Shown here: positions 41,592-49,692 of the stretch, one piece after another | Layout of the letters: every line of letters starts with the position of its first letter | Numbering within the stretch: the stretch's first letter is position 1 | From: CAHJWH01 sp965198905 | GTDB lineage: Bacteria > Pseudomonadota > Alphaproteobacteria > Caulobacterales > Caulobacteraceae | NCBI GenBank assembly: GCA_965198905.1 | Contig: OZ240678.1 | Coordinates: 1,612,001-1,676,000 of the forward strand | DNA: 64,000 nucleotides | Direction: 5' to 3' | Notes under the pieces: model-generated | Told to the model about the DNA's origin: nothing | Seen by the model: the letters and a program-made list of their open reading frames with translations, nothing else | The model's database searches: none | Program-made: the position numbers and the translations under genes

Positions 41592-42370
41592 CGTGCGGGA
41601 GCGCAGGGCGCGCGCCGCGCCTGGAGCCCTGCGCGCCAGGGCGCGCCGCTGATCCAGCGGGTCAGCGAGCCCAGGTCGGCGGGCGTGCGGGTCGCCCGCG
41701 CGATGGCCAGCCAGCCCAGGCACAGCATGGAGGACACAACCGGCGGCGCGCCTGCGCCCGCCGCGTCCAGGATCACGCCCAGCGTGGGCGCGCCGGTGCC
41801 GAGCAGCACCACCGCGTCGGCCCCCTCGCGCACCTCGTCCAGGGCGGCCCGCACGGCCGACGCCTGCAGCGCGTAGATGGGATGGCCGCCGTCCGCGGGC
41901 GGCGGGGCCGGCCGGGCGATGGCGCAGACCTCCAGGCCCTGGGCCGCCCAGAAGGCTGCGCTGGCGGCGGTAAGGTCGTCCGGATAGGGCGAGACCAGCG
42001 AGATGCGGCGGGCCCTGAGCGTGCGCAGCGCGTGCAGGACCGCGCCGGCCGCGGTGACCACCGGGGCGCCGAAGCGCGCCTCGACCGCGGCCGCCACCGC
42101 CGCCTCCCGCCCCGGCGCGGCCAGGTAGGAGGATCCGGTGCAGGCGAACGCCACCACCGACAGCGCCGCGCCTCCGAACTGCTCCACCGCCGCCGGGCAG
42201 CCGTCAAGGTAATCGACCAGCCGCGCGTTCAGCGTCGGCGAGTCGCTGGTCAAACGCGCGCAGATCAGGTTCAGACTTGGCGGCGCCATCGCCCAGAATT
42301 CGGGCTCCACCGTACTGTTCGCCTGGGGCGTCAGCACGCCAATCTGACCACACCAAGCGTATTCAGTCAT
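41588..42370 (-). CDS. Asp/Glu racemase superfamily protein (maleate isomerase/arylmalonate decarboxylase-like)
   Basis: The 260-aa protein begins MTEYAWCGQIGVLTPQANST, typical of maleate isomerase and arylmalonate decarboxylase. The first half has VAFACTGSSY with the first active-site Cys (C77). At the equivalent second site the sequence is VVLLGTGAPTL, so Gly191 replaces the second Cys. Members with two cysteines isomerise or racemise; members with one decarboxylate. It heads a leftward unit with small protein 1, methyltransferase 1 and the hydrolase, and is divergent from the FAD monooxygenase. Exact reaction unknown. Confidence 0.8.
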   Translation of the reverse strand: MTEYAWCGQIGVLTPQANSTVEPEFWAMAPPSLNLICARLTSDSPTLNARLVDYLDGCPAAVEQFGGAALSVVAFACTGSSYLAAPGREAAVAAAVEARFGAPVVTAAGAVLHALRTLRARRISLVSPYPDDLTAASAAFWAAQGLEVCAIARPAPPPADGGHPIYALQASAVRAALDEVREGADAVVLLGTGAPTLGVILDAAGAGAPPVVSSMLCLGWLAIARATRTPADLGSLTRWISGAPWRAGLQARRAPCAPAR

Positions 42371-42401
42371 CTTCGAGGTCCGATCGTCTTGCCTTCTACA
42401 C

Positions 42402-42422
42402 GCGCCTGACGCATCAAGGCGC
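42402..42422. promoter_or_regulatory. Inverted repeat in the divergent promoter
   Basis: GCGCCT and AGGCGC are separated by 9 bases in the 69-bp gap between two divergent start codons. It could be an operator serving both genes. A strong AAGGAGG ribosome-binding site precedes the monooxygenase start. Confidence 0.35.
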
Positions 42423-42439
42423 AATCCAAGGAGGCGAAC

Positions 42440-43621
42440 ATGCACGACATCATCATCGTCGGCGGTGGTCCAGTCGGGCTCTGCCTTACTCTGCTGCTGG
42501 CCGAACGTGGCGTGGACGTGCTGCTGGTGGAGCAGGAGGCGGCGCCCGAGCGGGACCTGCGCGCCTCCACCTTCCACCCGCCCACCCTGGACATGCTCGC
42601 GCCGCTCGGGATCACAGAAATCCTGCTGTCGCGCGGCGTGCCCTGCCCCACATGGCAAATCCGGCTGCATCCCAGCGGCGAGCGCGCGGTGTTCGACCTC
42701 GGCCTGCTGCGGGGCGAGACCGACCACCCCTTCCGCCTGCAATGCGAGCAGTGGAAGCTGAGCGAAGCCCTGCGCGAACGCCTGCAGGGGCGGGCCGCGG
42801 TCCTGGTCGGCGCGCGCCTGTGCGGCTTGGAGCAGGACGGCGACGGCGTCACCGCGCACGTGGAGAGCCAGGGGGAGACGCGCCGCCTGAGGGCGCGCTA
42901 CCTGATCGGCTGCGACGGGGCGCGGAGCGCCGTGCGCGCCGCCGTCGGCCTGCCCTTCGAGGGCGAGACCTATCCGGAGACCACCATCCTGGCGACCACC
43001 ACCTTCCCGTTCGAAGAGCACCTGGAGGGCCTCTCCAATGTCTCCTACTGCTGGAAGGCGGAAGGCGGGAACTTTTCGCTGCTGAAGACACCGGGGCGCT
43101 GGCGGGTGTCGATCTATCCGCGCGAGGACGCGCCTGTGGAGGCGCAGCTCACCCCCGCCGCCCTTGACCGGGCGCTGCAGGACGTCGTGCCGCGGGACGA
43201 GGCCTACGAGGTCGCCGAGGTGCGCCCCTACCGCGTGCACATGCGCTCGGTCCCGAGCTATGTGAGCGGGTGGGTGGCGCTGGCCGGGGACGCGGCGCAC
43301 GTGAACAGCCCTTCCGGCGGCATGGGCCTGAACGGCGGGCTGCACGACGCCTTCGAGCTGGCGGCGGCGCTGGCCAGGACGCTGGAGGGCGAGGCCGGGG
43401 CGCTGGAGCTCTACGACCGGCGCCGCCGGCCCATCGCCCGCGACGAGATCATGGCCCAGGCCGACCGCAACCGGGCGCGGATGCGCGAGCGCGACCCCGC
43501 GCGCCGCCGCGAGATGCTGGCGGAGCTGCAGGCGCTCGCCGCCGACCCGGTGCGCTGCAAGGCTCATCTGATGCGCACGTCCATGATCGACGGGCTGACG
43601 AAGGCGGCGGCCATCGTGTGA
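42440..43621 (+). CDS. FAD-dependent aromatic monooxygenase
   Basis: This is a class A flavoprotein hydroxylase. The 393-aa protein has the FAD dinucleotide fold IIIVGGGPVGLCLTLLLAERG (residues 4-24, read as GGGPVG), the DG motif YLIGCDGARSAVR, and the GD motif VALAGDAAHVNSPSGGMG. Such enzymes hydroxylate phenols, hydroxybenzoates or N-heterocycles with NAD(P)H and O2. It is shorter than TfdB-type phenol hydroxylases, lacking their C-terminal thioredoxin-like domain. It is the only rightward metabolic gene in cluster A. Confidence 0.88.
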   Translation: MHDIIIVGGGPVGLCLTLLLAERGVDVLLVEQEAAPERDLRASTFHPPTLDMLAPLGITEILLSRGVPCPTWQIRLHPSGERAVFDLGLLRGETDHPFRLQCEQWKLSEALRERLQGRAAVLVGARLCGLEQDGDGVTAHVESQGETRRLRARYLIGCDGARSAVRAAVGLPFEGETYPETTILATTTFPFEEHLEGLSNVSYCWKAEGGNFSLLKTPGRWRVSIYPREDAPVEAQLTPAALDRALQDVVPRDEAYEVAEVRPYRVHMRSVPSYVSGWVALAGDAAHVNSPSGGMGLNGGLHDAFELAAALARTLEGEAGALELYDRRRRPIARDEIMAQADRNRARMRERDPARRREMLAELQALAADPVRCKAHLMRTSMIDGLTKAAAIV

Positions 43622-43633
43622 GCCCCTCCCCGC

Positions 43634-45196
43634 TCAGCCGAGCCCCAGGCGCGGCATGGGGACCGGTCCGCGCGGGATCATCGCCGCCTTCTGGCTGGTG
43701 TAGAAGGCTTCGGACGCCGCGCCGCCCTCGCGCCCGCCGCCGCTGTCCTTCACCCCGCCGAAGGGGGCGCGCAGCTCGCGCGCCATGGGCGTGTTGACCC
43801 AGACCATTCCCGCCTGCACCGCCTCGACCACCTTGAGCACGGTCGCCATGTCCTTGGACCAGACGTAGGAGACCAGGCCGAAGGGCGAGTCGTTGGCGAT
43901 GGCGATGGCCTCCTCCACCGTGTCGAACACGACGAAGGTCGCAAACGGCCCGAACACCTCCTCCTGGGCGATGCGGGCCGAGTTGGAGGGCGCCAGCACC
44001 GCGGTCGGCTGCATGAAGTAGCCGGTCTTAAACGCCGCGGCCCGGCCGCCGCCGGTCAGCAGTTCCGCGCCCTCGGCGCGGGCGACGGCGGCGAAGGAGA
44101 GCACGCGGTCCAGGTGAGTCTTGAAGGCCAGCGGCCCCATCTCGGTCTCCGGGCGCATCGGGTCGCCCAGCCGCAGCGCCGAGGCACGGGCCACGAAGGC
44201 CTCCATGAAGCGCCTGGCGATCGGCCGCTGCAGCAGGATGCGCGAGCCGGCCAGGCACTGCTGGCCGTTGTTGGAGAAGATGCCGAGCAGGGCCGCGTCC
44301 AGGGCCTGGTCGAAATCGGCCGAGTCGAAGACGATGTTGGCCGACTTGCCCCCGAGCTCCATGGAGGTGGCCTTCAGCCCCTCCCCCGCCGCCGCCATGA
44401 TGCGCCGGCCCGTCTCCGTACCGCCGGTGAAGGAGACCAGGTCCACGCCAGGGTGGCGCACCAGGGCCTCGCCGGTGACCCGGCCGGACCCGTTGACCAG
44501 GTTGACCACGCCGGGAGGAAGGCCGGCCTCCCCCACCAGGTCCATGAAGCGCGAGACGGCCAGCGGCGTCTGCTCCGCGGGCTTGACCACGCAGGTGTTG
44601 CCAAACGCGATGCAGCCGGCGATCTTCATCGAGGTCAGCGCCAGCGGCGCGTTCCAGGGCCCGATCAGGCCGGCGACGCCGACCGGCGCGCGCGTGACCA
44701 GGGTCAGGTAGTCGGGGTTCTGCCGGTAAACCTGGCCCGCCGTCTGGCCGATGTACTCGGCGAAGAAGCGGAAGTTCAGCGCCGCGCGGGGAACCTGGCC
44801 GAGCGCCAGGTGGCGCATGGGGATGCCGGAGTTGAGGCATTCCAGATAGGCCAGCTCCTCGGCGTGCGCCTCGACCATGTCGCCGAGCCGGCGCAACGCC
44901 GCCTGGCGCGCCTCCACCGGCAGGCGCGGCCAGGGACCGGTGTCGAAAGCCGCGCGCGCGGCGGCCACGGCCCGGTCCACCCCGGCGGGACCGGACTCCT
45001 CCACCGCGCTGACGACCGCCTCGGTCGCCGGATCGACCACCTGGAACTCCGCCCCGCCGCCCGGCGACAGCCGCTCGGCGTTGACGACGGCGGTGACGAG
45101 TGACGGCGGCGGCCCGAAGCGGCGCGCCAGCTCCGCACGCAGGGCCTGCATGGGGGGCTCAGGGGCCGTCGGCCTCTGGAGTTCGGCTTGCATCAT
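43634..45196 (-). CDS. NAD-dependent aldehyde dehydrogenase
   Basis: The protein (about 520 aa) oxidises an aldehyde to the acid. It shows the Rossmann region GLIGPWNAPLAL, the catalytic Glu in TSMELGGKSANIV, the nucleophile in NNGQQCLAGSRIL, and EEVFGPFATFVVFD. It most resembles semialdehyde dehydrogenases of aromatic degradation (HpaE type), but the aldehyde is not known. The start is uncertain: GTG 45202 overlaps the cupin stop by 4 bp, while ATG 45196 is better spaced from a GAGGG. It is convergent with the monooxygenase. Confidence 0.9.
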   Translation of the reverse strand: MMQAELQRPTAPEPPMQALRAELARRFGPPPSLVTAVVNAERLSPGGGAEFQVVDPATEAVVSAVEESGPAGVDRAVAAARAAFDTGPWPRLPVEARQAALRRLGDMVEAHAEELAYLECLNSGIPMRHLALGQVPRAALNFRFFAEYIGQTAGQVYRQNPDYLTLVTRAPVGVAGLIGPWNAPLALTSMKIAGCIAFGNTCVVKPAEQTPLAVSRFMDLVGEAGLPPGVVNLVNGSGRVTGEALVRHPGVDLVSFTGGTETGRRIMAAAGEGLKATSMELGGKSANIVFDSADFDQALDAALLGIFSNNGQQCLAGSRILLQRPIARRFMEAFVARASALRLGDPMRPETEMGPLAFKTHLDRVLSFAAVARAEGAELLTGGGRAAAFKTGYFMQPTAVLAPSNSARIAQEEVFGPFATFVVFDTVEEAIAIANDSPFGLVSYVWSKDMATVLKVVEAVQAGMVWVNTPMARELRAPFGGVKDSGGGREGGAASEAFYTSQKAAMIPRGPVPMPRLGLG

Positions 45197-45198
45197 GG

Positions 45199-46020
45199 TC
45201 ACCAGGCCCTCGCGCCTTCTGCGGCTTCCACCGCGCTCGTCTGCAAGTCCTCCGGCAAGGCCGGCCGGTACTGCGGCCACCAGTGGAACGGCGTCTGCGG
45301 CTCCACATAGCGGGTGACCAGCGGGCCGCCCTGGGTGCGGAAGAAGTAGAGGTTGCCCGTCATCGTGCCATAGGGGCCATGGGGGATGTGGCCCGGCCGC
45401 CAGAAGTAGGCGCCCGGCCGCATGACGCCGCGGTCGCCGTGGCTCTCGCCGGAGAGCAGATACATCTCCTCGACGAAGTCGTGCACCTCCGACCGCTCGG
45501 CCCAGCGCAGCGGCAGCGTGCCGAGGATCCAGGAGGTCTCCTGCGTCCCAGGGTCGGTGTAGAGCACCTTGCGCCCCGCACCGGGCGGGAACTCGGGATG
45601 GAAGTTACCGGTGTAGGGCGCAGCGAAGGCGTCGACATGCGCCACCAGGCCTGCGGGATCGAAGCTCGCCGGCGCAGGCCGCCCCGGATCTCCGGACAGG
45701 AAGGTCAGGACCACCGCCCCGCCCTCGCTGGCGCGCGCGCCCGCGTCGTAGCCGGCGGGCCAACGGGCGTAGTGCAGGTGGCCGAACCGGAGCGCGCCCG
45801 CCGTCAGCGCGCCCTCCAGCACCAGGAGCTCTTCGTCCGCGCCGCGCGCGCCGGCCTGGAAGCTCCAGCCCGCAGGATAGCGGACCAGGAGGCTGGCGGC
45901 CCCCGTCTCGCCGTCCTCGCTCAGCACCTTGATCTCCACGCCGGCGCCCAGGCCGAAGCGGTCGTCGGCGCGCCACGGCAGGGCCTGGGACTGGATGAAC
46001 TCGATCTGCGGCCGCGACAT
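45199..46020 (-). CDS. Bicupin protein, DUF4437-like
   Basis: The 273-aa protein contains two cupin-like halves. The first has GADEELLVLEGALTAG and HYARWPAGYDAG. The second has DFVEEMYLLSGES and GAYFWRPGHIPHGPYGT, which looks metal-binding (Glu and His). It could be a metal-dependent isomerase, lyase or dioxygenase, but it is too short for, and unlike, gentisate dioxygenase. A GGAG ribosome site precedes ATG 46020. It is in the leftward unit that starts at the MFS gene. Confidence 0.72.
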   Translation of the reverse strand: MSRPQIEFIQSQALPWRADDRFGLGAGVEIKVLSEDGETGAASLLVRYPAGWSFQAGARGADEELLVLEGALTAGALRFGHLHYARWPAGYDAGARASEGGAVVLTFLSGDPGRPAPASFDPAGLVAHVDAFAAPYTGNFHPEFPPGAGRKVLYTDPGTQETSWILGTLPLRWAERSEVHDFVEEMYLLSGESHGDRGVMRPGAYFWRPGHIPHGPYGTMTGNLYFFRTQGGPLVTRYVEPQTPFHWWPQYRPALPEDLQTSAVEAAEGARAW

Positions 46021-46040
46021 GACTGCTCCAGGCTCCTGTC

Positions 46041-46346
46041 TCATGCGCCGCTCCGGCTCTGGGCGCGCAAAGGGCTGCGGGGATCGCCGCCTTCGGTCAG
46101 GACGCGCATGGTCCCGGCCATGGCGCGCTCCAGCTCCGCGGCGCCGCGGGCGGCGAGCCGGGCGTCGCCGGCCACCGCCTGCACCGCGTCCGGGGCCAGC
46201 GCGCCGCAACGCTCCAGCGCCACCTCCAGGGCCAGGCGGCGGACGCGCTCCACGTGCAGCTGGGAGGCCAGCTCGAACACGAGCGCGGTGAGCTGCTCCA
46301 GGTTCGGCGCGCCGTAGGCCGACAGCTTGGCCGAGGCCTCGCTCAT
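46041..46346 (-). CDS. Small helical partner protein 2 (unrecognised family)
   Basis: The 101-aa protein begins MSEASAKLSAYG. Its core reads EQLTALVFELASQLHVERVR, then LEVALERCGALAPDAVQ, then a further helix ending at TMRVLTE. Its start overlaps the methyltransferase 2 stop (ATGA). Its pattern parallels small protein 1 at 41271. No enzyme motif is visible. Partnership with the methyltransferase is inferred from repeated gene pairing. Confidence 0.7.
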   Translation of the reverse strand: MSEASAKLSAYGAPNLEQLTALVFELASQLHVERVRRLALEVALERCGALAPDAVQAVAGDARLAARGAAELERAMAGTMRVLTEGGDPRSPLRAQSRSGA

Positions 46347-47389
46347 GCAGGCTTTTCCGCATGCAGGACCGCCCAAGGGAAGTGCCACTCCCGGCGGCGG
46401 GGCCAGACCGGCTCGCCGAGGTCGCCCGCGCCCCGCTCGTCGAAGGCCGTCCAGCGCGCGTGGACGAGCCCCGCCGCCTGCGCCTCGCCGACCAGGTCCA
46501 TCGCCATCATCGGGGCCATGAAGGGCTCGTTGTTGCGCGCCGAATGCTCGACCAGGCTCAGGTCGCGGAACCCGTCCCCGGTCGGCTGGAAGTCGAGGAA
46601 GGCCAGGACGCCCCCCGGCGCCAGCAACCGCCCCGCCTCGCGCAGCAGGCGGACCAGCGCCTCGCGCGGGAGCTCGTGCACCAGCATGGTGGAGGTGACG
46701 AGGTCGAAGCCGCCGCCCTCCAGGCCCGTGGCGCAGGCGTCGGCCTGGCGGAAGGTCACCGCCAGCTGTCGCGCGGCGGCGCGCTCGGCGGCGAGCTCCA
46801 GGCACGGCGCGGCCAGGTCGACCCCGGTCACCTCGGCCTGCGGGAACGCGGCCTTCAGGGGCCAGGTCGACTTGCCGAAGCCGCAGCCGAGATCGACGAT
46901 CCGCGCATAGTCCCGCTTCGGCAGGGCGGTCTCGGCGAACAGGCGATGGAAGCTGTAGTCGTCGTTCTCCCCCATCATCACCAGCTTGGCGCCGACCTCG
47001 TAGACGTGGGCCGAGGCCCGCGAGGACCAGACCCCGCCCGGCTGCAGGTGGATGTCCCAGTCGGTGTACCAGGCGGGGAGCTGCAGCGCCGGATCGACCT
47101 GGACCGGCGACGCTGCGGCCGCGGGCGTCTCGGCCTCTGCCGGACGGCCCGCGACGGCGTCCTCCACCGCACGCCACAGCATCTTCTGGGAGCCGCGTTC
47201 TAGCCAGGCGAAGGCGCCGAAGCCCGGCAGGGCGTGCACGGCCTCCACCAGCTCCGCAGGCGGCCGGGTGTCGTCGCCGCCGGCCGCGTCGAACGCCTCG
47301 CGCAGGTGCGGATAGACCGTGTCCGCCCAGCGGCGGCGGAGCGCCAGCACGAAGTCGAGCCGGGCGCCGTCCTCCAGGCTCGCGCTCAC
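46343..47389 (-). CDS. SAM-dependent methyltransferase 2 with N-terminal helical domain
   Basis: The 348-aa protein from GTG 47389 has a helical, charged N-terminal half. A short aromatic segment (LPAWYTDWDIHLQPGGVWSS) precedes the class I methyltransferase domain: motif I is IVDLGCGFGKS (residues 164-174), the acidic loop is VTGVDLAAP, and motif post-II is DLVTSTMLVHELP. The pre-domain segment H-x-x-PG ... YEVGAK matches methyltransferase 1. The start overlaps the VOC gene stop and the stop overlaps small protein 2, so all are coupled. Substrate unknown. Confidence 0.85.
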   Translation of the reverse strand: MSASLEDGARLDFVLALRRRWADTVYPHLREAFDAAGGDDTRPPAELVEAVHALPGFGAFAWLERGSQKMLWRAVEDAVAGRPAEAETPAAAASPVQVDPALQLPAWYTDWDIHLQPGGVWSSRASAHVYEVGAKLVMMGENDDYSFHRLFAETALPKRDYARIVDLGCGFGKSTWPLKAAFPQAEVTGVDLAAPCLELAAERAAARQLAVTFRQADACATGLEGGGFDLVTSTMLVHELPREALVRLLREAGRLLAPGGVLAFLDFQPTGDGFRDLSLVEHSARNNEPFMAPMMAMDLVGEAQAAGLVHARWTAFDERGAGDLGEPVWPRRREWHFPWAVLHAEKPA

Positions 47390-48252
47390 GCCGCGGCCTC
47401 CAGGGCGGAGCGCGCGTCGGCCGCCACCAGCTCGATCCGCTCGCCGGCGGCGCCGAAGAGGCAGGCGCCGGGGCCGTGGGAGCTCTGGAAGCTCACCGCC
47501 GCCATGCCGGGGGGCAGCTCGCCCGGCCGGCAGGGCCGGGGCCGGGCGGAGGCGGGATAGGCGTCCAGCTCGATCAAGCCGCCCTCGCCGAGCCTGACAA
47601 GGCCGTGCCGGTGCAGGGTCTCTGCAGGCAGGCCGTGCGCGTCGGAGATGACGCGGACCGGCGTGGCCACAGGCGGCTCGGTCGCATTGGCGAACCGGGC
47701 GTAGGGCTCCAGCAGGGCGTCGGCGTCGGGGCCTGCGGCCACGACGATGAAGACGCGTCCCACGAAGGAGAGCGCCGGCGCCAGGTCCAGGCCGGAGCCG
47801 GGGCCGACCTCGGTGAAGTAGCAGCACTCCCCGGCCGGCCCGATCGCCTGCATGGCGCGGATCATGGGGAAACGCGTCAGGCCACGGGGCGGCCCGATGA
47901 TCTCGAAGGCCCCGCCCTGCAGCCGCTCGGCCAGGGCGTCGAGGTCCTGGACCACGAACTCGGTGGCGTTCCAGCCGAAGGTGGTGAGCGCGCGCCAGCC
48001 CGCGGCGGCGAGGCTCTCGATGAAGCGCAGGCGCACCGGCTCCCCGCTCGCGGGGCCGAGCGTCAGCAGGGCGCGGCCGGCCTCGGCCGGCGCCTGCAGG
48101 CTCGCCGCCATCGCCGCGCCCACGACCGCACGCTCCAGCACGCGGTAGCCGAGCTCGCCGGCATAGGCCGCCTCGATCGCGTCCAAATCCGGGACGGCGT
48201 AGATGACGCCGCGGATGGCGCCGAGCGTCGGGCGCGCCTCCACTTCAGCCAT
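47386..48252 (-). CDS. VOC-superfamily (glyoxalase-like) protein
   Basis: The 288-aa protein begins with IRGVIYAVPDLDAIEAAYAG, the opening of a vicinal oxygen chelate module. A second module begins at about residue 155 (LSFVGRVFIVVAAGPDADAL). The usual metal ligands are not obvious: the first strand has Tyr-Ala where His is common. It may be a non-metal or substrate-binding member. It overlaps the MFS gene by 8 bp and methyltransferase 2 by 4 bp. Confidence 0.72.
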   Translation of the reverse strand: MAEVEARPTLGAIRGVIYAVPDLDAIEAAYAGELGYRVLERAVVGAAMAASLQAPAEAGRALLTLGPASGEPVRLRFIESLAAAGWRALTTFGWNATEFVVQDLDALAERLQGGAFEIIGPPRGLTRFPMIRAMQAIGPAGECCYFTEVGPGSGLDLAPALSFVGRVFIVVAAGPDADALLEPYARFANATEPPVATPVRVISDAHGLPAETLHRHGLVRLGEGGLIELDAYPASARPRPCRPGELPPGMAAVSFQSSHGPGACLFGAAGERIELVAADARSALEAAA

Positions 48253-49585
48253 GGGCCACGTCCGTGCGCGCGCGCTCCAGCTCCTCGGCGGCGCGGCGGA
48301 AGGCCGGCAGGCCGAGCGCGACCAGGAGGATGGCCGGAACCGAGACCGCTACCGTCTCGATCGACATGGCGTAGCGCAGCGCCGAGGGATGACCGAACCG
48401 ATCCACCATCCAGCCGACCGGCGGCGGCCCCAAGAATTGGCCGACCAGGCTGATGACCAGGTAGTAGATGGACGTCGCCTTGCCTCGGATCTGCCCCGGC
48501 GCCAGCAGGGTCAGGGACACGGGCCCCGCAGTGGTGGCGATCGAGCCGCCGAAGAGGCCGATGAACATGCCCACCAGCGCAATCGGCGCGCTCGGCGCCA
48601 GCGGGAAGAGAGCCAGGCCGGGCGCGGCGATGACCAGGCCGCAAAGCAAGGAACGCAGCGTCGCGTCCGACCGGCCCTGCGCCATGCCGCGCCGGCTCAG
48701 CCACACGCTCGCCACTGCGCCGAGCGGCCCGGCGGTGAAGAACATCAGCCCCGTCGCCACGCCGACCTGGCCCACGTTCCAGCCCCAGGTGCGCTGGAAC
48801 AGCGCCACGTTCCATAAGCTAAGCGCGCCCAGCGTCACCGAACAGGCGGACGCCACGAACAGGGCGCCGAACGCGCGCCACCGCCGCCGGATATAGCCCA
48901 GAGCCGCGCCCAGGGTGGCGCCGGCCGTGGAGGTCACGTCGGCGCGGGCGGGCTCTCGGATCGTCAGCATCAAGAGCGCGAGCAGCAGGCCGGGCGCCCC
49001 CACCACCAGGAACACGCTCTGCCAGGGGCGCATGCCGGCGATGAGGGGCGGGGCGTGCTGGATGGCGTGCACGAGCGGGCCGCCGAACAGGAAGGCCGAG
49101 CCTGCGCCCACGAAGGAGCCGGCCATGTAGAGGCCGATCGGCTTGGCGCGCCGCGCCGGGGGGAAGGCGTCGCCAATCAGCGACACGGCGCAAGGCGCCA
49201 CCGCCGCCTCGCCGAAGCCGACGCCCAGCCGGGCGGCGAACAGCGGCAGGAAGCTCCACGCCAGGCTGGCCGCCGCGGTCATGGCGCACCAGACCGCAAT
49301 GCCGAAGGCGAGGATGCCCCGCCGCGACAGGCGGTCCGCCGCCCAGCCGAACGGCAGGCCCACCGCCACGTAGAAGATCGCGAAGGCCGGCCCGAGCAGC
49401 AGCCCGATCTGAAAGTCGCTGAGGTGGAGGTCGGCCTTGACGCCCGGGACCAGCAGGCTCGGCAGGAAACGGTCGACGTAGGAGACGACCTGCACGGCCA
49501 TCAGCAGGCTTACGAGATACCAGCCGCCCCGCTGCAGGCGGACGGGGCTCGGAACGGGCTGTGCAAAGCTGTCCTCGGCAAGCAT
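48245..49585 (-). CDS. MFS transporter (spinster-like)
   Basis: The 446-aa protein has 12 predicted membrane helices. The first two are joined by the family motif GWAADRLSRRGILAFG, and FGEAAVAPCAVSLIGDAFPP is the helix 4-5 region of spinster-like major facilitators. The start MLAEDSF at 49585 avoids running through the divergent promoter. It probably carries the substrate or product of cluster A over the inner membrane. It is the first gene of the leftward unit MFS-VOC-MT2-small-cupin-ALDH. Confidence 0.88.
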   Translation of the reverse strand: MLAEDSFAQPVPSPVRLQRGGWYLVSLLMAVQVVSYVDRFLPSLLVPGVKADLHLSDFQIGLLLGPAFAIFYVAVGLPFGWAADRLSRRGILAFGIAVWCAMTAAASLAWSFLPLFAARLGVGFGEAAVAPCAVSLIGDAFPPARRAKPIGLYMAGSFVGAGSAFLFGGPLVHAIQHAPPLIAGMRPWQSVFLVVGAPGLLLALLMLTIREPARADVTSTAGATLGAALGYIRRRWRAFGALFVASACSVTLGALSLWNVALFQRTWGWNVGQVGVATGLMFFTAGPLGAVASVWLSRRGMAQGRSDATLRSLLCGLVIAAPGLALFPLAPSAPIALVGMFIGLFGGSIATTAGPVSLTLLAPGQIRGKATSIYYLVISLVGQFLGPPPVGWMVDRFGHPSALRYAMSIETVAVSVPAILLVALGLPAFRRAAEELERARTDVAHG

Positions 49586-49661
49586 CGGCGGCCTGTCATC
49601 GTGAGCTAGACCTAACCTTAGGGCGGCCACGACAGATGACAAACGAGGATATTTGCCCTTT

Positions 49662-49682
49662 GATGTGATTTTGATTCACATC
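49662..49682. promoter_or_regulatory. LysR-type operator (T-N11-A palindrome)
   Basis: GATGTGA and TCACATC are perfect 7-bp arms separated by 7 bases, ending 10 bp before the lysR start. It contains the T-N11-A core expected for LysR-type regulators. It lies in the gap between the MFS and lysR start codons, so it can serve both directions. Confidence 0.6.
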
Positions 49683-49692
49683 AGGAGCGGCC

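Noticed and set aside
45199..46020. Gentisate 1,2-dioxygenase
   Set aside because: The bicupin is only 273 residues and lacks the His pattern of gentisate dioxygenases; the DUF4437-like layout fits better.
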